From contig JAJYLG010000020.1 in NCBI GenBank assembly GCA_021787985.1, positions 1 through 43,874 of the forward strand: a stretch of DNA of 43,874 bases. The letters are read 5' to 3'. The translations under genes and the position numbers were made by a program. Below, in pieces: positions 1-8,813 of the stretch. The stretch is from Chloroflexota bacterium (lineage in GTDB: Bacteria; Chloroflexota; Dehalococcoidia; DSGV01). Positions within the stretch are counted from its first letter, which is position 1, and each line of letters starts with the position of its first letter. The notes under the pieces were generated by a model, which saw only the letters and a list, made by a program, of their open reading frames with translations, was not told the DNA's origin and did no database searches.

Positions 1-2
1 TC

Positions 3-839
3 TTCGTGGCGACGGGCGCGACGACGTGGGGCAGGGACTTCGCGCAGTACCCATGCACCCTGGGCTGGCAGCCGGACTACGAGTCCGAGAGTGAGATCTA
101 CGCGCAGTACCTGCTGAAGAACATGCCCGACGCCAAGATCGCCGTGCTGTACCAGAACGACGACTACGGCCAGGACTACCTGAACGGCTTGGTGAAGGGT
201 CTGGGCGACAAGGCGTCGTCGATGATCGTGGCCAAGGAGTCCTACGCGACCAGTGAGCCGGACATCTCGCCGCACGTCGCCAAGCTGAAGGGCACGGGCG
301 CGAACGTCCTGTTCCTGTTCACGACGCCGGCGTTCACGGTGCAGGCGCTGAAGGCGAAGCAGCAGCTCGGCTGGAACCCAATTGTCTTCGACAACTCGGT
401 CTCCAGCTCGTTGACCATCATGAAGGCCGCGGGCGACGCCGCCAGCCAGGGCGCGCTCAGCGCCGTGTACATCAAGGACCCGTCGGACCCGAAGTACGCG
501 AGTGATCCGACGGTGCAGCAGTACAAGCAGGTCCTGAAGCAGTACCTGCCGCAGGCGGACCCCAACAACGGTCTCTTCTTCTACGGGTTTGCCCTGGCGG
601 ACCAGTTCGTGTACGTGCTGAAGCAGATGGGGAGCAATGTGACGCGGGACAACCTGTGGAAGGTGGCCCGGAACATGGACTACGTGAGTCCTTACATGCT
701 GCCGGGGATCAAGGTCCACACGTCGGATAATCCGCCGGACTACTTCCCGCTCCAGCAGATGCAGTTGGAGAAGTACGACAAGGGGGCGTGGGTGCCGTTC
801 GGCGAGGTGTACAACACGGCGCAGTACGCGGCGAAGTAG
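3..839 (+). CDS. ABC transporter substrate-binding protein, branched-chain amino-acid type (5' truncated)
   Basis: C-terminal 278 residues of a periplasmic-binding-protein type 1 fold (Peripla_BP_6/LivK-like). The frame is open through the left edge, so the signal peptide and N-lobe start lie outside. Visible features are a lobe-crossing segment resembling KIAVLYQNDDYGQDYLNG (residues about 40-60), a second-lobe segment ANVLFLFTTP, and a C-terminal FFYGFALADQFVYVLKQMG helix, all typical of solute binders for amino acids, amides or aromatic acids. It would act outside the membrane with LivHMGF-type permease and ATPase subunits, none of which are in the window. The substrate cannot be assigned from sequence. 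It is followed by two hairpins, so it probably ends a transcription unit. Confidence 0.85.
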   Translation, partial: FVATGATTWGRDFAQYPCTLGWQPDYESESEIYAQYLLKNMPDAKIAVLYQNDDYGQDYLNGLVKGLGDKASSMIVAKESYATSEPDISPHVAKLKGTGANVLFLFTTPAFTVQALKAKQQLGWNPIVFDNSVSSSLTIMKAAGDAASQGALSAVYIKDPSDPKYASDPTVQQYKQVLKQYLPQADPNNGLFFYGFALADQFVYVLKQMGSNVTRDNLWKVARNMDYVSPYMLPGIKVHTSDNPPDYFPLQQMQLEKYDKGAWVPFGEVYNTAQYAAK

Positions 840-885
840 TAGCGGCCTCCGCAAGGACCGGCGGCCCGCAACCGGCAAGGGCCGA

Positions 886-955
886 GACGGGGCTGGGGAA
901 CCCCCCGGCCCCGTCAGGTGTGCGTGCTCTGCACTCGCAGGGGCCCGGCCCTGCG
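886..955 (+). terminator. Tandem hairpins after the ABC binding-protein gene
   Basis: Two strong stems lie in the 261-bp gap before the methyltransferase. The first is GACGGGGC at 886-893 with GCCCCGTC at 908-915, 8 perfect pairs with further G/C pairing inside. The second is CGCAGGG at 936-942 with CCCTGCG at 949-955 around a 6-nt loop. Neither is followed by a T-run, so an intrinsic terminator or 3'-end processing stem is inferred from position and stability only. The rest of the gap (956-1085) shows nothing I recognise. Confidence 0.45.
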
Positions 956-1085
956 AAAGCGGGGGGCAGTGCGCGGCGGCCCGCCGTGGCTGATCGGCGG
1001 GACTCACAGCGCCGGGACGACACTGTCCACGCTGGTGGTCGGTGTCGCTCTCGGCGGTGGCCGCCTCGTGTGGGGGCAGCATGCC

Positions 1086-1094
1086 TGCTATCGT
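1086..1094 (+). promoter_or_regulatory. Extended -10 element for the methyltransferase (possible leaderless start)
   Basis: TGCTATCGT has the TGn extension and a TATCGT -10-like hexamer (1089-1094) ending 6 nt before the ATG at 1101. That spacing would put transcription initiation at or next to the start codon. No Shine-Dalgarno is visible. The same 6-nt spacing recurs at birA and at 24805. Confidence 0.4.
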
Positions 1095-1100
1095 GCAGCC

Positions 1101-1877
1101 ATGAAGCGGCGCCGGACGCCGGGTCCCTGGTGGTTGGAGTTCTTCGCGCGGGACTACTACGACGCCTATCGCCGCATGCCCGGCGGCATCGGCGACCCGC
1201 AGCGGGCGGAGCGCGAGGTGGCGTTCCTTCGCCAGCAGCTTGGCATCGCGCGCGGCACGCGGGTGCTGGACGTCGCCTGCGGGCACGGCCGGCACGCGCT
1301 GCGTCTGGCGGCCGCGGGCGCGCGCGTCGTTGGGCTGGACGTGTCCGCGTTCCATCTCAGCCTGGCGCGTGGCACTTCGCCAGCGGACGGGCCCCGCTGG
1401 GTCCGGGCTGACATGCGGCGCTTGCCGTTCGCCGAGGGTTCCTTTGATGTCTGCTACTCGATGTTCACCAGCTTCGGCTACTTCGCCGACGCAGCCGAGG
1501 ACGACCAGCAGCTCCGGGAGATGGTTCGCGTCCTGGTGCCCGGCGGACGGGTCCTGATCGACGTGGTCTCTCGCGACCACGTTGTGCGGAGCTTCTCGCC
1601 CGCGCACGTGGTGCACCTGGAGGACGGCGGCTTGTTCATCGAAGAGCGACGCCTGGACCTCGTGGAGGGGGTCATCCACACGGAATACACGCACGCCGCG
1701 GCGTCGGGGCAGATACGCCGGCACGTCGTGCAGGTGCGGGCGTACACCGCCACTGACCTGGTGCGGCTGCTGCGCGCGGCCGGCTGTGAGCTGGACGCGG
1801 CGTTCGGCGGGGTCGACGGCCGAGCGGTGGGTCTGGACGGGAGCCGGGCGATCGTGGTCGGCAGGAAAGTGAAGTAA
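1101..1877 (+). CDS. Class I SAM-dependent methyltransferase
   Basis: 258 aa. The SAM-binding motif I is VLDVACGHGRHALRLA at about residues 51-66, followed by the acidic end of strand 2 (VVGLDVS) and a motif equivalent to DMRRLPFAEGSFDVCYSMFTSFGYF, which is typical of Methyltransf_11/25 small-molecule or biotin-pathway-like enzymes. The start was chosen at the ATG at 1101 because upstream in-frame sequence (from 918) is low-quality and contains the hairpin region, and because an extended -10 lies directly upstream. It is a single gene between hairpins and a separate promoter at 1892. The substrate is unknown; the phenylalanine-rich post-motif region suggests a small substrate rather than RNA, but this is only suggestive. 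Confidence 0.85.
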   Translation: MKRRRTPGPWWLEFFARDYYDAYRRMPGGIGDPQRAEREVAFLRQQLGIARGTRVLDVACGHGRHALRLAAAGARVVGLDVSAFHLSLARGTSPADGPRWVRADMRRLPFAEGSFDVCYSMFTSFGYFADAAEDDQQLREMVRVLVPGGRVLIDVVSRDHVVRSFSPAHVVHLEDGGLFIEERRLDLVEGVIHTEYTHAAASGQIRRHVVQVRAYTATDLVRLLRAAGCELDAAFGGVDGRAVGLDGSRAIVVGRKVK

Positions 1878-1891
1878 GTCGGTCGAGATTC

Positions 1892-1920
1892 TTGACGAGC
1901 CCTGCCGTCCCGCGTACCGT
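1892..1920 (+). promoter_or_regulatory. Sigma-70-type promoter for the DUF4242 gene
   Basis: TTGACG at 1892-1897 and TACCGT at 1915-1920 are separated by exactly 17 bp. The predicted start near 1927 leaves a short leader containing a GGGAGGG ribosome-binding site before the ATG at 1939. It is one of the best -35/-10 pairs in the window. Confidence 0.6.
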
Positions 1921-1938
1921 ACCTGCGGGAGGGCTGCA

Positions 1939-2244
1939 ATGGCTCGTTATCTCGTCAGTCACACGGTGCCGGGCGTCACCCCGGAGCAGATCGACCAGGC
2001 GCTGGCCGCCTACCTCATCGTTTGCAACCAGGTGCCCGGCGTCGCACTGCAGCGTGGGGCGTGCAACGCGACCAAGGGCCGCATCTTCTGCGAGGTGGAG
2101 GCTCCGGACGAGACGGCCGTGGTCGACTCGTTCCGACGGATCAACTTCCCGATCGACGAGATCGTGCCGCTGGAGCGCGGCTACACCCCGGCTACCGGCA
2201 TGGTCTCGTACGAAGAGCAGGGAGCGGCGCGAACGTCGTCCTGA
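1939..2244 (+). CDS. DUF4242 (SCO4226-type) small protein
   Basis: 101 aa. It matches the DUF4242 pattern of a short ferredoxin-like alpha/beta fold: an N-terminal strand MARYLVSHTVPG, a central CNATKGRIFCEVEAPD segment with two cysteines and a conserved acidic strand, and a final strand ending PLERGY. The Streptomyces family member SCO4226 binds nickel, but metal binding here is not shown. The start ATG has a GGGAGGG site 6 nt upstream and its own promoter. The last 15 residues are a non-conserved tail. The gene ends 13 bp from the convergent end of accDA. Confidence 0.75.
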   Translation: MARYLVSHTVPGVTPEQIDQALAAYLIVCNQVPGVALQRGACNATKGRIFCEVEAPDETAVVDSFRRINFPIDEIVPLERGYTPATGMVSYEEQGAARTSS

Positions 2245-2257
2245 CCGACGGCCCTGG

Positions 2258-4087
2258 TCAGGGGATCGGCATCTCCTGGTCCTCGGCTGTCCGGCCGCGG
2301 CGCACGCGCAGGCCGAGCGACCGGAGCCAGCGGCGCAGGCGCATCCAGTTGCGCTCCAGGGAGCTCCGGATCGGGTTCGTCGCTTCGCCGACCTGGCGGT
2401 AGCGCTCTTGGCGCTCGTCCAGCAAGCGGCGCGTGGGCGTGCCCTGCAGCTCGGTGAGCGCCAGCAGCAGCGCGCCGCGAAGCTGCCGGGCCGCCGCGTC
2501 CACATCCTGGTGCGCGCCACCGGGCGGTTCCGACACGATCCGGTCGACCACCCCCAGGCGCCTGCATTCGCTCCCGGTGAGCCGCAGCGACGAGGCCGCC
2601 GCGCCGGCCCGGCTTGGGTCGCGATAGAGGAGCGCCGCCGCCTCCTCCGGCGCGATCACGTCCCAGATGGCGTTCTCGAGCATCAGCACGCGGTCGGCCG
2701 CGGCAAAGGCGACCGCCGCCTCGCTGCCGCCCTCGCCAATGATGCATGCGATGGTCGGCGTGCGCGCCGCCAGCAGGGTCTCGAGGCAAAGCGCCATCGC
2801 CGACCCGAGACCGCTCGCCTCCGGCGCCACGCGCGGGTCCGGGCCGCTCGAGTCGACCAGCGTGACGACGGGTAGCTGCAGGTCCGAGGCGATCCGGATC
2901 GCGCGCGCGGCCTTGCGGAAGCCGGACGCCCCGATCGGCGACGGCCGGTGCTGGCCGTCCTCGCCTGCAAGCCGCTGCTGGGCGACGAACATCAGCGGCT
3001 GCCCGCCGAGCGAAGCGAGGCCGGCGACCACCGCCGGCTCGTCCCCCGACTGGCGGTCGCCGCGAAACTCGACGAACGCCGTGGTGACGCGCTTGATGTA
3101 GTCCACGGCCGTCGGCCGCGTGTGCTCGCGCGCCAGCCGCACTGTGCCCCACGCCTCCTCGGGGACCGCCTGGCGGCGAACCGGCTCCTGGCGCGGGCCG
3201 GTTAGCGTGACGCGATACGGGGAGCCCGCCAGCTCGACAAACGTGGCCAGCGCGTCGCGATGGCGCTCGCGGTCGAGCACGGCATCGATCAAGCCGTGGG
3301 CGAGATGCCACTCGGCGGTGTGCGCGTTCTCCGGCAGGCTGGCGCCCTCGGCCTGCTCCATGGCGCGCATTGCGGCATAGCCCAGCAGCGCGCCCGGCTC
3401 CGCGTAGCAGACGTCGGCCTCGCTGTAGAGGCTCGCGTACAGGCTGCCCGTGCACGGGCTGACCGCCACGGCGACCAGCGGCGCACGCGCCTGCCGCATC
3501 CGCTGGCGGGCGGTGGTCAGCTTCGCCATCTGCAGCACGGAGAGCACGCCCTCTTGCAGGCGCGGTCCGCTGGACGCCACGAACGCGATCAGCGGCGCGT
3601 GCTGGCGTGCGGCCTCCTCCATCCCGTGCGCCAGCTTCTCACCCACCGCCACGCCCAACGTGCCGGCAAAGAACCGGAAATCGACCACCGCGATGACGAC
3701 CCTCCGGCCGTACAGCGCCGCACCGCCGGTTATCACCGCCTCTCGCAGGCCGCTGCGGCGCTGTTCCTCGAAGTAGCGCTCGCGATACGGCTGGCCGCGG
3801 AAGTCGATCGGGTCGATCGCCGCCACCCGGCGGCTCATCTCGCGGAACGAGCCCGGGTCGACCAGGCGTTCGATGCGCTGGCGGGCCGGGATGCTGTAGT
3901 GGTAGCGGCACTGAGGGCAGACGCGCCACGCCGCGTACAGAGGCGCGCCGGTCAGCGTGGCGCCGCAGCGAATACAACGCTCCTCGGCCCGGCCATCGGG
4001 CCGACGCTCTTGCTGTGGGGTTACCTGGCTCGCGCTCGGCTGCATGAGCAATCCCGTGCTGTCGCCCAATCCATCATCCTGCTTCAC
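2258..4087 (-). CDS. accDA: Acetyl-CoA carboxylase carboxyltransferase, fused beta-alpha (AccD-AccA)
   Basis: 609 aa joining both carboxyltransferase subunits. The AccD part has an N-terminal zinc ribbon with CIRC at 38-41 and CPQC at about 58-61, then a crotonase-like carboxyltransferase fold. The AccA part begins near VEFRGDRQSGDEPAVV. The enzyme would transfer carboxyl from biotin carrier protein to acetyl-CoA to make malonyl-CoA for the fab genes upstream in the same run. Oddities: the AccD loop usually SGGARMQEG reads SSGPRLQEG, and AccA loops usually TPGAYPG and GGSGGA read SSGPDPR and GGSEAA. These loops form the oxyanion holes in the family, so substrate or activity may differ. The GTG start at 4087 overlaps the ftsK end by 14 bp; the ATG at about 4045 is an alternative. 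Confidence 0.85.
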   Translation of the reverse strand: MKQDDGLGDSTGLLMQPSASQVTPQQERRPDGRAEERCIRCGATLTGAPLYAAWRVCPQCRYHYSIPARQRIERLVDPGSFREMSRRVAAIDPIDFRGQPYRERYFEEQRRSGLREAVITGGAALYGRRVVIAVVDFRFFAGTLGVAVGEKLAHGMEEAARQHAPLIAFVASSGPRLQEGVLSVLQMAKLTTARQRMRQARAPLVAVAVSPCTGSLYASLYSEADVCYAEPGALLGYAAMRAMEQAEGASLPENAHTAEWHLAHGLIDAVLDRERHRDALATFVELAGSPYRVTLTGPRQEPVRRQAVPEEAWGTVRLAREHTRPTAVDYIKRVTTAFVEFRGDRQSGDEPAVVAGLASLGGQPLMFVAQQRLAGEDGQHRPSPIGASGFRKAARAIRIASDLQLPVVTLVDSSGPDPRVAPEASGLGSAMALCLETLLAARTPTIACIIGEGGSEAAVAFAAADRVLMLENAIWDVIAPEEAAALLYRDPSRAGAAASSLRLTGSECRRLGVVDRIVSEPPGGAHQDVDAAARQLRGALLLALTELQGTPTRRLLDERQERYRQVGEATNPIRSSLERNWMRLRRWLRSLGLRVRRGRTAEDQEMPIP

Positions 4088-6497
4088 CGTCCGAGCTCAC
4101 AAGGAGCACCTCCCGAGAGCCGCTTCCCTCGGGTGGTCCCACCGCGCCTTCGGCCTCCAACAGGTCAATGAGCCGTGCGGCGCGTGGGTAACCGATGCGC
4201 AGGTAGCGTTGCAACAGCGAGGCCGAGATACGGGTGTGCTCGCGCGCGACCTCCAACGCGCGCTCGTAGAGCGGGTCGCCCATGTCCGGGGCGTCGTCGG
4301 CGGCGGCCGCGTCCCGCGCCTCGTCGAGCAGGTGGTCGAAGCGCTCGACCTCCAGCCCGGTGAATCGCTCGCTGGTCCAGAAGCCGACGAGCCGATCGAT
4401 CTCCGCGTCGGACACGAACACGCCCTGGACGCGCTTCGGCTTCGGTTCGTCCACCGGCTGGAAGAGCATGTCGCCGCGCCCCAGCAGCTTCTCGGCGCCG
4501 GTCGCATCGAGGATCGTGCGCGAGTCGACTTGGGACTGCACGGAGAAGGCGATGCGGGTGGGGAAGTTGGCCTTGATCAGCCCCGTGACGACGTCGACCG
4601 ACGGACGCTGCGTCGCGACGACGAGGTGGATCCCGGTGGCACGCGCGAGCTGCGCGAGCCGACAGATCTGCCGCTCGACCTCGTAGGCGGCGCTCATCAT
4701 CAGATCGGCCAGCTCGTCGATGATCACGATCCAGTAGGGCATCTTGGCCGGCACGCGCGGGCTGCGGTTGTACACTTCGATGTTGCGCACGCCGATGGCG
4801 GCGAAGCGCTTGTAGCGCTGGTCCATCTCGTTGAGCACGGCCTGCAGGGTGCCCGGGACCTCATCGACCTCGGTGATGAGGCGCGAGAGCGCCAGGTGGG
4901 GAAGACGCTCGAACGCCTTCAGCTCCACCCGCTTGGGGTCGATCATCACCAGCCGCACCTCCTCCGGCGAGGCGTGCACCAGGAGGCAGGCGATGATGCT
5001 GTTGATGCAGACGCTCTTGCCGCTGCCCGTGGCGCCGGCGATGAGCAGGTGCGGCATCTTGGCCAGGTCGGCGACGATCGCCTCACCCGAGACGCTCTTG
5101 CCCAGCGCGAGGGCCAGCTTGCCGCGCGCCGATAGCTTCTGGAACTGGGGCGTCTCGATCACCGAGCGCAAGGTGACCACCGAGGCGATGGCGTTGGGCA
5201 CCTCGATCCCGACGACGGGCTTGCCTGGCACCGGCGCCTCGATCCGGATCGAGGGCGCGGCCAGCGCGAGCGCCAGGTCGTTCTGCAGGCGCACGATGTC
5301 GTTGACGCGGACTCGGGTGCGGGAGACCTCCTCGACCCGCGTCTTGGACTGCCCGTCCTTCTCCAGCACGGGCCGCCCGCGGCCGTCGCGCTCGACCACC
5401 GTCCGGGTTTTGACCTCCCAGCCCGGCTCGACGCCGAACTGGGTGACGGTCGGGCCCTGGTTGATCTGCACCACGCGCGCGTCGACGCCGAACGAGCCCA
5501 GCGTCTGCTCGATCAGGCGCGCTCGCGCCTGGTTGTCACCCTGCAGCACCTCGGCCTCGTTGCCCGGGATGAGCAGGTCCAGTGGCGGCAGTGCCCAGCC
5601 AGTCGCCTCATCGTGGTGCATCGCTCGGCTGAGCGGAGCGAGCGGGGCGGGCGGTTCGACCGTCGCCACCTCGGGGATGGGCAGCCGCTCGGGCGCGCCG
5701 CGGCGGAACGCGCGCGCCGCGGCCGCGGGCAGGTCGGGCGCCTCCTCGGGCAGCGGCTCGTCGGCGGGCGGCGGGATCTCGATCCAGGGGACGGGGCGCG
5801 GCGGCGCCTCGAGCTGTGCCTGGTGCTCCAGCCGGCGGCGCTCACCATAGGCCCGCAGCGGCGGCACGATGGCGCTCCAGGCGACCGCCCACGCATGGGC
5901 AAGCCAGCGCGGCGCGCGCCGGACGGCGGTGCGCGTGGCGCGCGGCGCGGCCGCGTAGATGGTCGCCGCGAAGAGGCCCAGCCACAGGAGCGTGCCCGGC
6001 CAGCTTGCCAGCCACTGGCCCGCCGAGCCGCCCGCGGTGTGCTCATCGAGCGGAACGCCGCCGAAGCGGACGATCGGCCGCTGCAACCCGAGCACGCCCC
6101 ACAGGCAGAGTGTGGCCAGGAACAGAACCAGGAGCACCCGGCGGCCACGCCCGCCGGTCGGCCAGCGCCAGCCCGCCGCCACCGCGACCCCGCCGCCGAC
6201 CAGCCAGCCCGCCGCGATCAGAACCCAGAGTCCCGCGGCGCGCACGAGCCCGTGCTGCGCGGCGCCCAGCACGCCGCCCACCGAGGCCCACGGGACGAAG
6301 GCCAGCGCGACGGCGACCGCGAGCACGCCCCCGGCCCGCAGAAAGAGGGTAGGGTCGTTCAGGCGCAAGCGCCTGCTGGCGCGACGGCGCCGGGAACGGC
6401 GGCGGGGTGCACTGACGCTGCGGGCCACAGGATGGCGCTCCTGTCGCTCGCCGAGGCAGGCCCCCGCCAGTGCCTGCCTCGGGCGGGCGTGATTCAA
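4074..6497 (-). CDS. ftsK: DNA translocase FtsK/SpoIIIE
   Basis: 807 aa. A basic N-terminus (residues 30-45 almost all Arg/Ser) precedes about four membrane segments (roughly 50-70, 85-108, 119-136, 165-182). A proline-rich linker runs to about 300, followed by the translocase motor: Walker A GATGSGKSV at 488-496, Walker B-like VIIDELADLMM, and the conserved RPSVDVVTGLIKANFPTRIAF block. A winged-helix gamma domain (about 740-800) would read polar chromosome signals. It pumps DNA through the closing septum. The TTG start at 6497 forms a TTGA overlap with the rnj stop; a GTG at 6428 is an alternative. The linker is much shorter than in E. coli FtsK, as is normal outside proteobacteria. Confidence 0.93.
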   Translation of the reverse strand: MNHARPRQALAGACLGERQERHPVARSVSAPRRRSRRRRASRRLRLNDPTLFLRAGGVLAVAVALAFVPWASVGGVLGAAQHGLVRAAGLWVLIAAGWLVGGGVAVAAGWRWPTGGRGRRVLLVLFLATLCLWGVLGLQRPIVRFGGVPLDEHTAGGSAGQWLASWPGTLLWLGLFAATIYAAAPRATRTAVRRAPRWLAHAWAVAWSAIVPPLRAYGERRRLEHQAQLEAPPRPVPWIEIPPPADEPLPEEAPDLPAAAARAFRRGAPERLPIPEVATVEPPAPLAPLSRAMHHDEATGWALPPLDLLIPGNEAEVLQGDNQARARLIEQTLGSFGVDARVVQINQGPTVTQFGVEPGWEVKTRTVVERDGRGRPVLEKDGQSKTRVEEVSRTRVRVNDIVRLQNDLALALAAPSIRIEAPVPGKPVVGIEVPNAIASVVTLRSVIETPQFQKLSARGKLALALGKSVSGEAIVADLAKMPHLLIAGATGSGKSVCINSIIACLLVHASPEEVRLVMIDPKRVELKAFERLPHLALSRLITEVDEVPGTLQAVLNEMDQRYKRFAAIGVRNIEVYNRSPRVPAKMPYWIVIIDELADLMMSAAYEVERQICRLAQLARATGIHLVVATQRPSVDVVTGLIKANFPTRIAFSVQSQVDSRTILDATGAEKLLGRGDMLFQPVDEPKPKRVQGVFVSDAEIDRLVGFWTSERFTGLEVERFDHLLDEARDAAAADDAPDMGDPLYERALEVAREHTRISASLLQRYLRIGYPRAARLIDLLEAEGAVGPPEGSGSREVLLVSSDGEAG

Positions 6498-8149
6498 ACT
6501 TCGACGGTCACCGGCAGGATCATGGGTCTCCGGTGGGTCTCCTGGTACAGGAAGCCGCCAAGGGCGTCCTTAACCTTCGTGTTGATAATACTCCATTCGG
6601 CCAGATGGTCCGCCCCGTCCAGGGCGCGCACCACCACCTCGCGCGCCCGCTCGAGCAGCGTCTCGGACTCCTCGGGCTCGACGAAGCCCCGCGAGATGAC
6701 GTCCGGGCGCGCGGTCGCCTTGCCGGTCTGCTTGTCGATGCTCATGATGACGACCACCACGCCATCGCTGGCCAGGTGGCGGCGGTCACGCAGGACAACG
6801 CGGCTCACGTCACCCACGCCAAGCCCGTCCACGTACACGTACGGTGCGCTGATGCGCTCGGCCAGCCGCGCGGTGTGCCCGTCCGTCTCCAGCACGTCCC
6901 CGTCTTCGAGCACGTAGGCGTTCTCCGCCGGCATCCCCAGCTCGCGGGCGAGCTGAGTGTGGAGGTGGAGGTGGCGGTACTCGCCGTGGATCGGCACGAA
7001 GAACCGCGGCTTGACGAGGCTGAGCACGAGCTTCAGCTCCTCCTGAGCGGCGTGGCCGCGGACGTGGACGTTGGCGATGCGGTTGTAGAGCACGCGCGCC
7101 CCGAGCTTGAAGAGGTTGTCGACGACTCGGTTGACGAACTGCTCGTTGCCTGGGATGGGCGAGGAAGAGAGCACGACCGTGTCACCAGGTTGGATGTGTA
7201 CCTGGCGGTGGTCGCGGTTGGCCATCCGCGCGAGGGCCGAGGTCGGCTCGCCCTGGCTGCCCGTGCAGACGACCGCGATGCGGTTCGCGGGGAGCGAGCG
7301 AAGCTGCTCGATCGGCACCAGTACGTCCCCCGGGTCGACCAGGTAGCCGAGGTCGAGCGCCATGTGGACGTTATCGATCATGGAGCGGCCGGTGACCATC
7401 ACGTTGCGCCCATGGCGGGCAGCGGCGTCGATCACTTGCTGGATGCGGGAGATGAGCGAGGCGAAGGTGGCAACGATGACGCGGCCCGGCGCGCCGCTGA
7501 TGATGTGGTCCAGCGCTTCGCCGACGAGCTGCTCGGACGGGGTGTAGCCGGGGACCTCGGCGTAGGTCGAGTCGGCGAGGAGCAGGGTGACGCCTTCGTT
7601 GCCCCAGCGGGCGAGGCGTGACAGGTCGGTGTGCTGGCCCATCACCGGGGTGTGGTCCAGCTTGAAGTCGCCGGTGTGGACGATCCGGCCGGCGGGCGTC
7701 TCGAGCATGATGCCGCACGCATCGGGGATGGAGTGCGCCACGCGGAAGAACTCGGCCCGGATCGTGCCGAGCTGGAAGCGCTCGCCCGGATTGACCACGC
7801 GCAGGTCGGCGGGCTCCTTGAGTCGCGCCTCCTTCAGTTTCACGGAGATCAGGCCGTGCGTGAGCCGCGTGCAGTAGACGGGCACGTTCACCTGAGACAG
7901 CACGAACGGCAGCGCGCCGATGTGGTCCTCGTGCCCGTGGGTGATGAGGATGCCGCGCACCTTGTCGCGGTGCTGCACCAGGTAGGAGACGTCGGGGATC
8001 ACCAGGTCGACCCCGAGCATCTCCTCCTCAGGGAACATGAGGCCCGCGTCGACAGCGACGATGTCGTCGGCGACTTCGAACAGCATCATGTTCTTGCCGA
8101 TCTCGCCGAGACCGCCGAGTGGGATCACCCGCAGCGTGTTCCGGTTCAC
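6494..8149 (-). CDS. rnj: Ribonuclease J
   Basis: 551 aa, the usual RNase J length. The metallo-beta-lactamase motif HGHEDH at residues 71-76 and the later beta-CASP and C-terminal blocks (for example the segment around HIHGEYRHLHLH-type histidines, here PIHGEYRHLHLHTQLA) are intact. RNase J is a 5'-3' exonuclease and endonuclease in mRNA decay and rRNA maturation. The GTG at 8149 was chosen because homology begins right there (NRNTLRVIPLGGLGEIGKN), while upstream in-frame codons are only the shadow of udg. It lies 19 bp after udg and overlaps ftsK by 4 bp, so it is probably cotranscribed. Confidence 0.95.
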   Translation of the reverse strand: MNRNTLRVIPLGGLGEIGKNMMLFEVADDIVAVDAGLMFPEEEMLGVDLVIPDVSYLVQHRDKVRGILITHGHEDHIGALPFVLSQVNVPVYCTRLTHGLISVKLKEARLKEPADLRVVNPGERFQLGTIRAEFFRVAHSIPDACGIMLETPAGRIVHTGDFKLDHTPVMGQHTDLSRLARWGNEGVTLLLADSTYAEVPGYTPSEQLVGEALDHIISGAPGRVIVATFASLISRIQQVIDAAARHGRNVMVTGRSMIDNVHMALDLGYLVDPGDVLVPIEQLRSLPANRIAVVCTGSQGEPTSALARMANRDHRQVHIQPGDTVVLSSSPIPGNEQFVNRVVDNLFKLGARVLYNRIANVHVRGHAAQEELKLVLSLVKPRFFVPIHGEYRHLHLHTQLARELGMPAENAYVLEDGDVLETDGHTARLAERISAPYVYVDGLGVGDVSRVVLRDRRHLASDGVVVVIMSIDKQTGKATARPDVISRGFVEPEESETLLERAREVVVRALDGADHLAEWSIINTKVKDALGGFLYQETHRRPMILPVTVEV

Positions 8150-8168
8150 TGTACGGTTCCTCTTTCCT

Positions 8169-8813
8169 TCACTCGAACAGGGGCATCTGTTGCGCGGGCG
8201 GAGGTGCGGGCTCGACGGGTGCGGGGTCGGGCGATGCCGCGGCGGCGGCTGCCCCGGCGCGGACGCGGTCGAGCAGCGCAGGGATGCGCCCGAAGTCCTG
8301 CTGGAGGAGCGACCGGTACTGCTCCTTGTGCAGCGCGGCCGCTGGGTGGAACATCGGCAGGACCCACGTCTCGCCGACGCGGCGTGCCTGGCCGTGGACG
8401 CGAGAGATGCTCTCGCCCGGGATGTAGCGGGCCATCGAATAGCGGCCGAGCGTGACCACCAGCCGCGGCTGGATCGCGGCGAGCTGGCGGTCAAGGTAGG
8501 GCCGGCAGGCCTCGATCTCGGCCGGGTACGGGTCGCGATTGTTGGCGGGGCGGCACTTCACCACGTTGCAGATGAAGACGTCCGACCGCTTGAGCCCGAT
8601 CGACGCGAGCAGGTCCTCCAGCAGCCGTCCAGCCTGGCCGACGAACGGGCGGCCGGTGCGGTCCTCGTTGTAGCCGGGTGCCTCGCCGATGAAGACGATC
8701 TCGGCGCCAGGTGGCCCCTCGCCCGGCACAGACTGCGTCCGCCCGCGGTGCAGCGGGCATCGCGTGCAGCCGCTGACCTCGCGTGCTACCTGCTCAAGCT
8801 CCGCCAGGCTCAC
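8169..8813 (-). CDS. Uracil-DNA glycosylase, family 4 (iron-sulfur type)
   Basis: 214 aa. Motif GEAPGYNEDRTGRPFVGQAG starts at residue 43 and the product-side motif is MFHPAAALH. Four cysteines expected to hold a 4Fe-4S cluster are C16, C19, C87 (NVVKCRP) and C103. The enzyme removes uracil from deaminated DNA, a repair function fitting thermophiles and GC-rich genomes. The C-terminal 30 residues are an Ala/Pro-rich tail ending QQMPLFE; this resembles a beta-clamp-binding peptide (QxxPLF pattern), suggesting contact with DnaN, which is inference. The GTG start overlaps the preceding TSUP gene by 20 bp. Confidence 0.9.
   Translation of the reverse strand: MSLAELEQVAREVSGCTRCPLHRGRTQSVPGEGPPGAEIVFIGEAPGYNEDRTGRPFVGQAGRLLEDLLASIGLKRSDVFICNVVKCRPANNRDPYPAEIEACRPYLDRQLAAIQPRLVVTLGRYSMARYIPGESISRVHGQARRVGETWVLPMFHPAAALHKEQYRSLLQQDFGRIPALLDRVRAGAAAAAASPDPAPVEPAPPPAQQMPLFE

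Noticed and set aside
2181-3455. 424-codon minus-strand open frame overlapping accDA in another frame
   Set aside because: Same-strand shadow of accDA. Composition is Arg/Gly/Ala noise, and the accDA frame carries all motifs.
3957-5135. 392-codon plus-strand open frame opposite the ends of accDA and ftsK
   Set aside because: The product is Arg/His/Asp-rich without motifs; both genes on the other strand are well supported.
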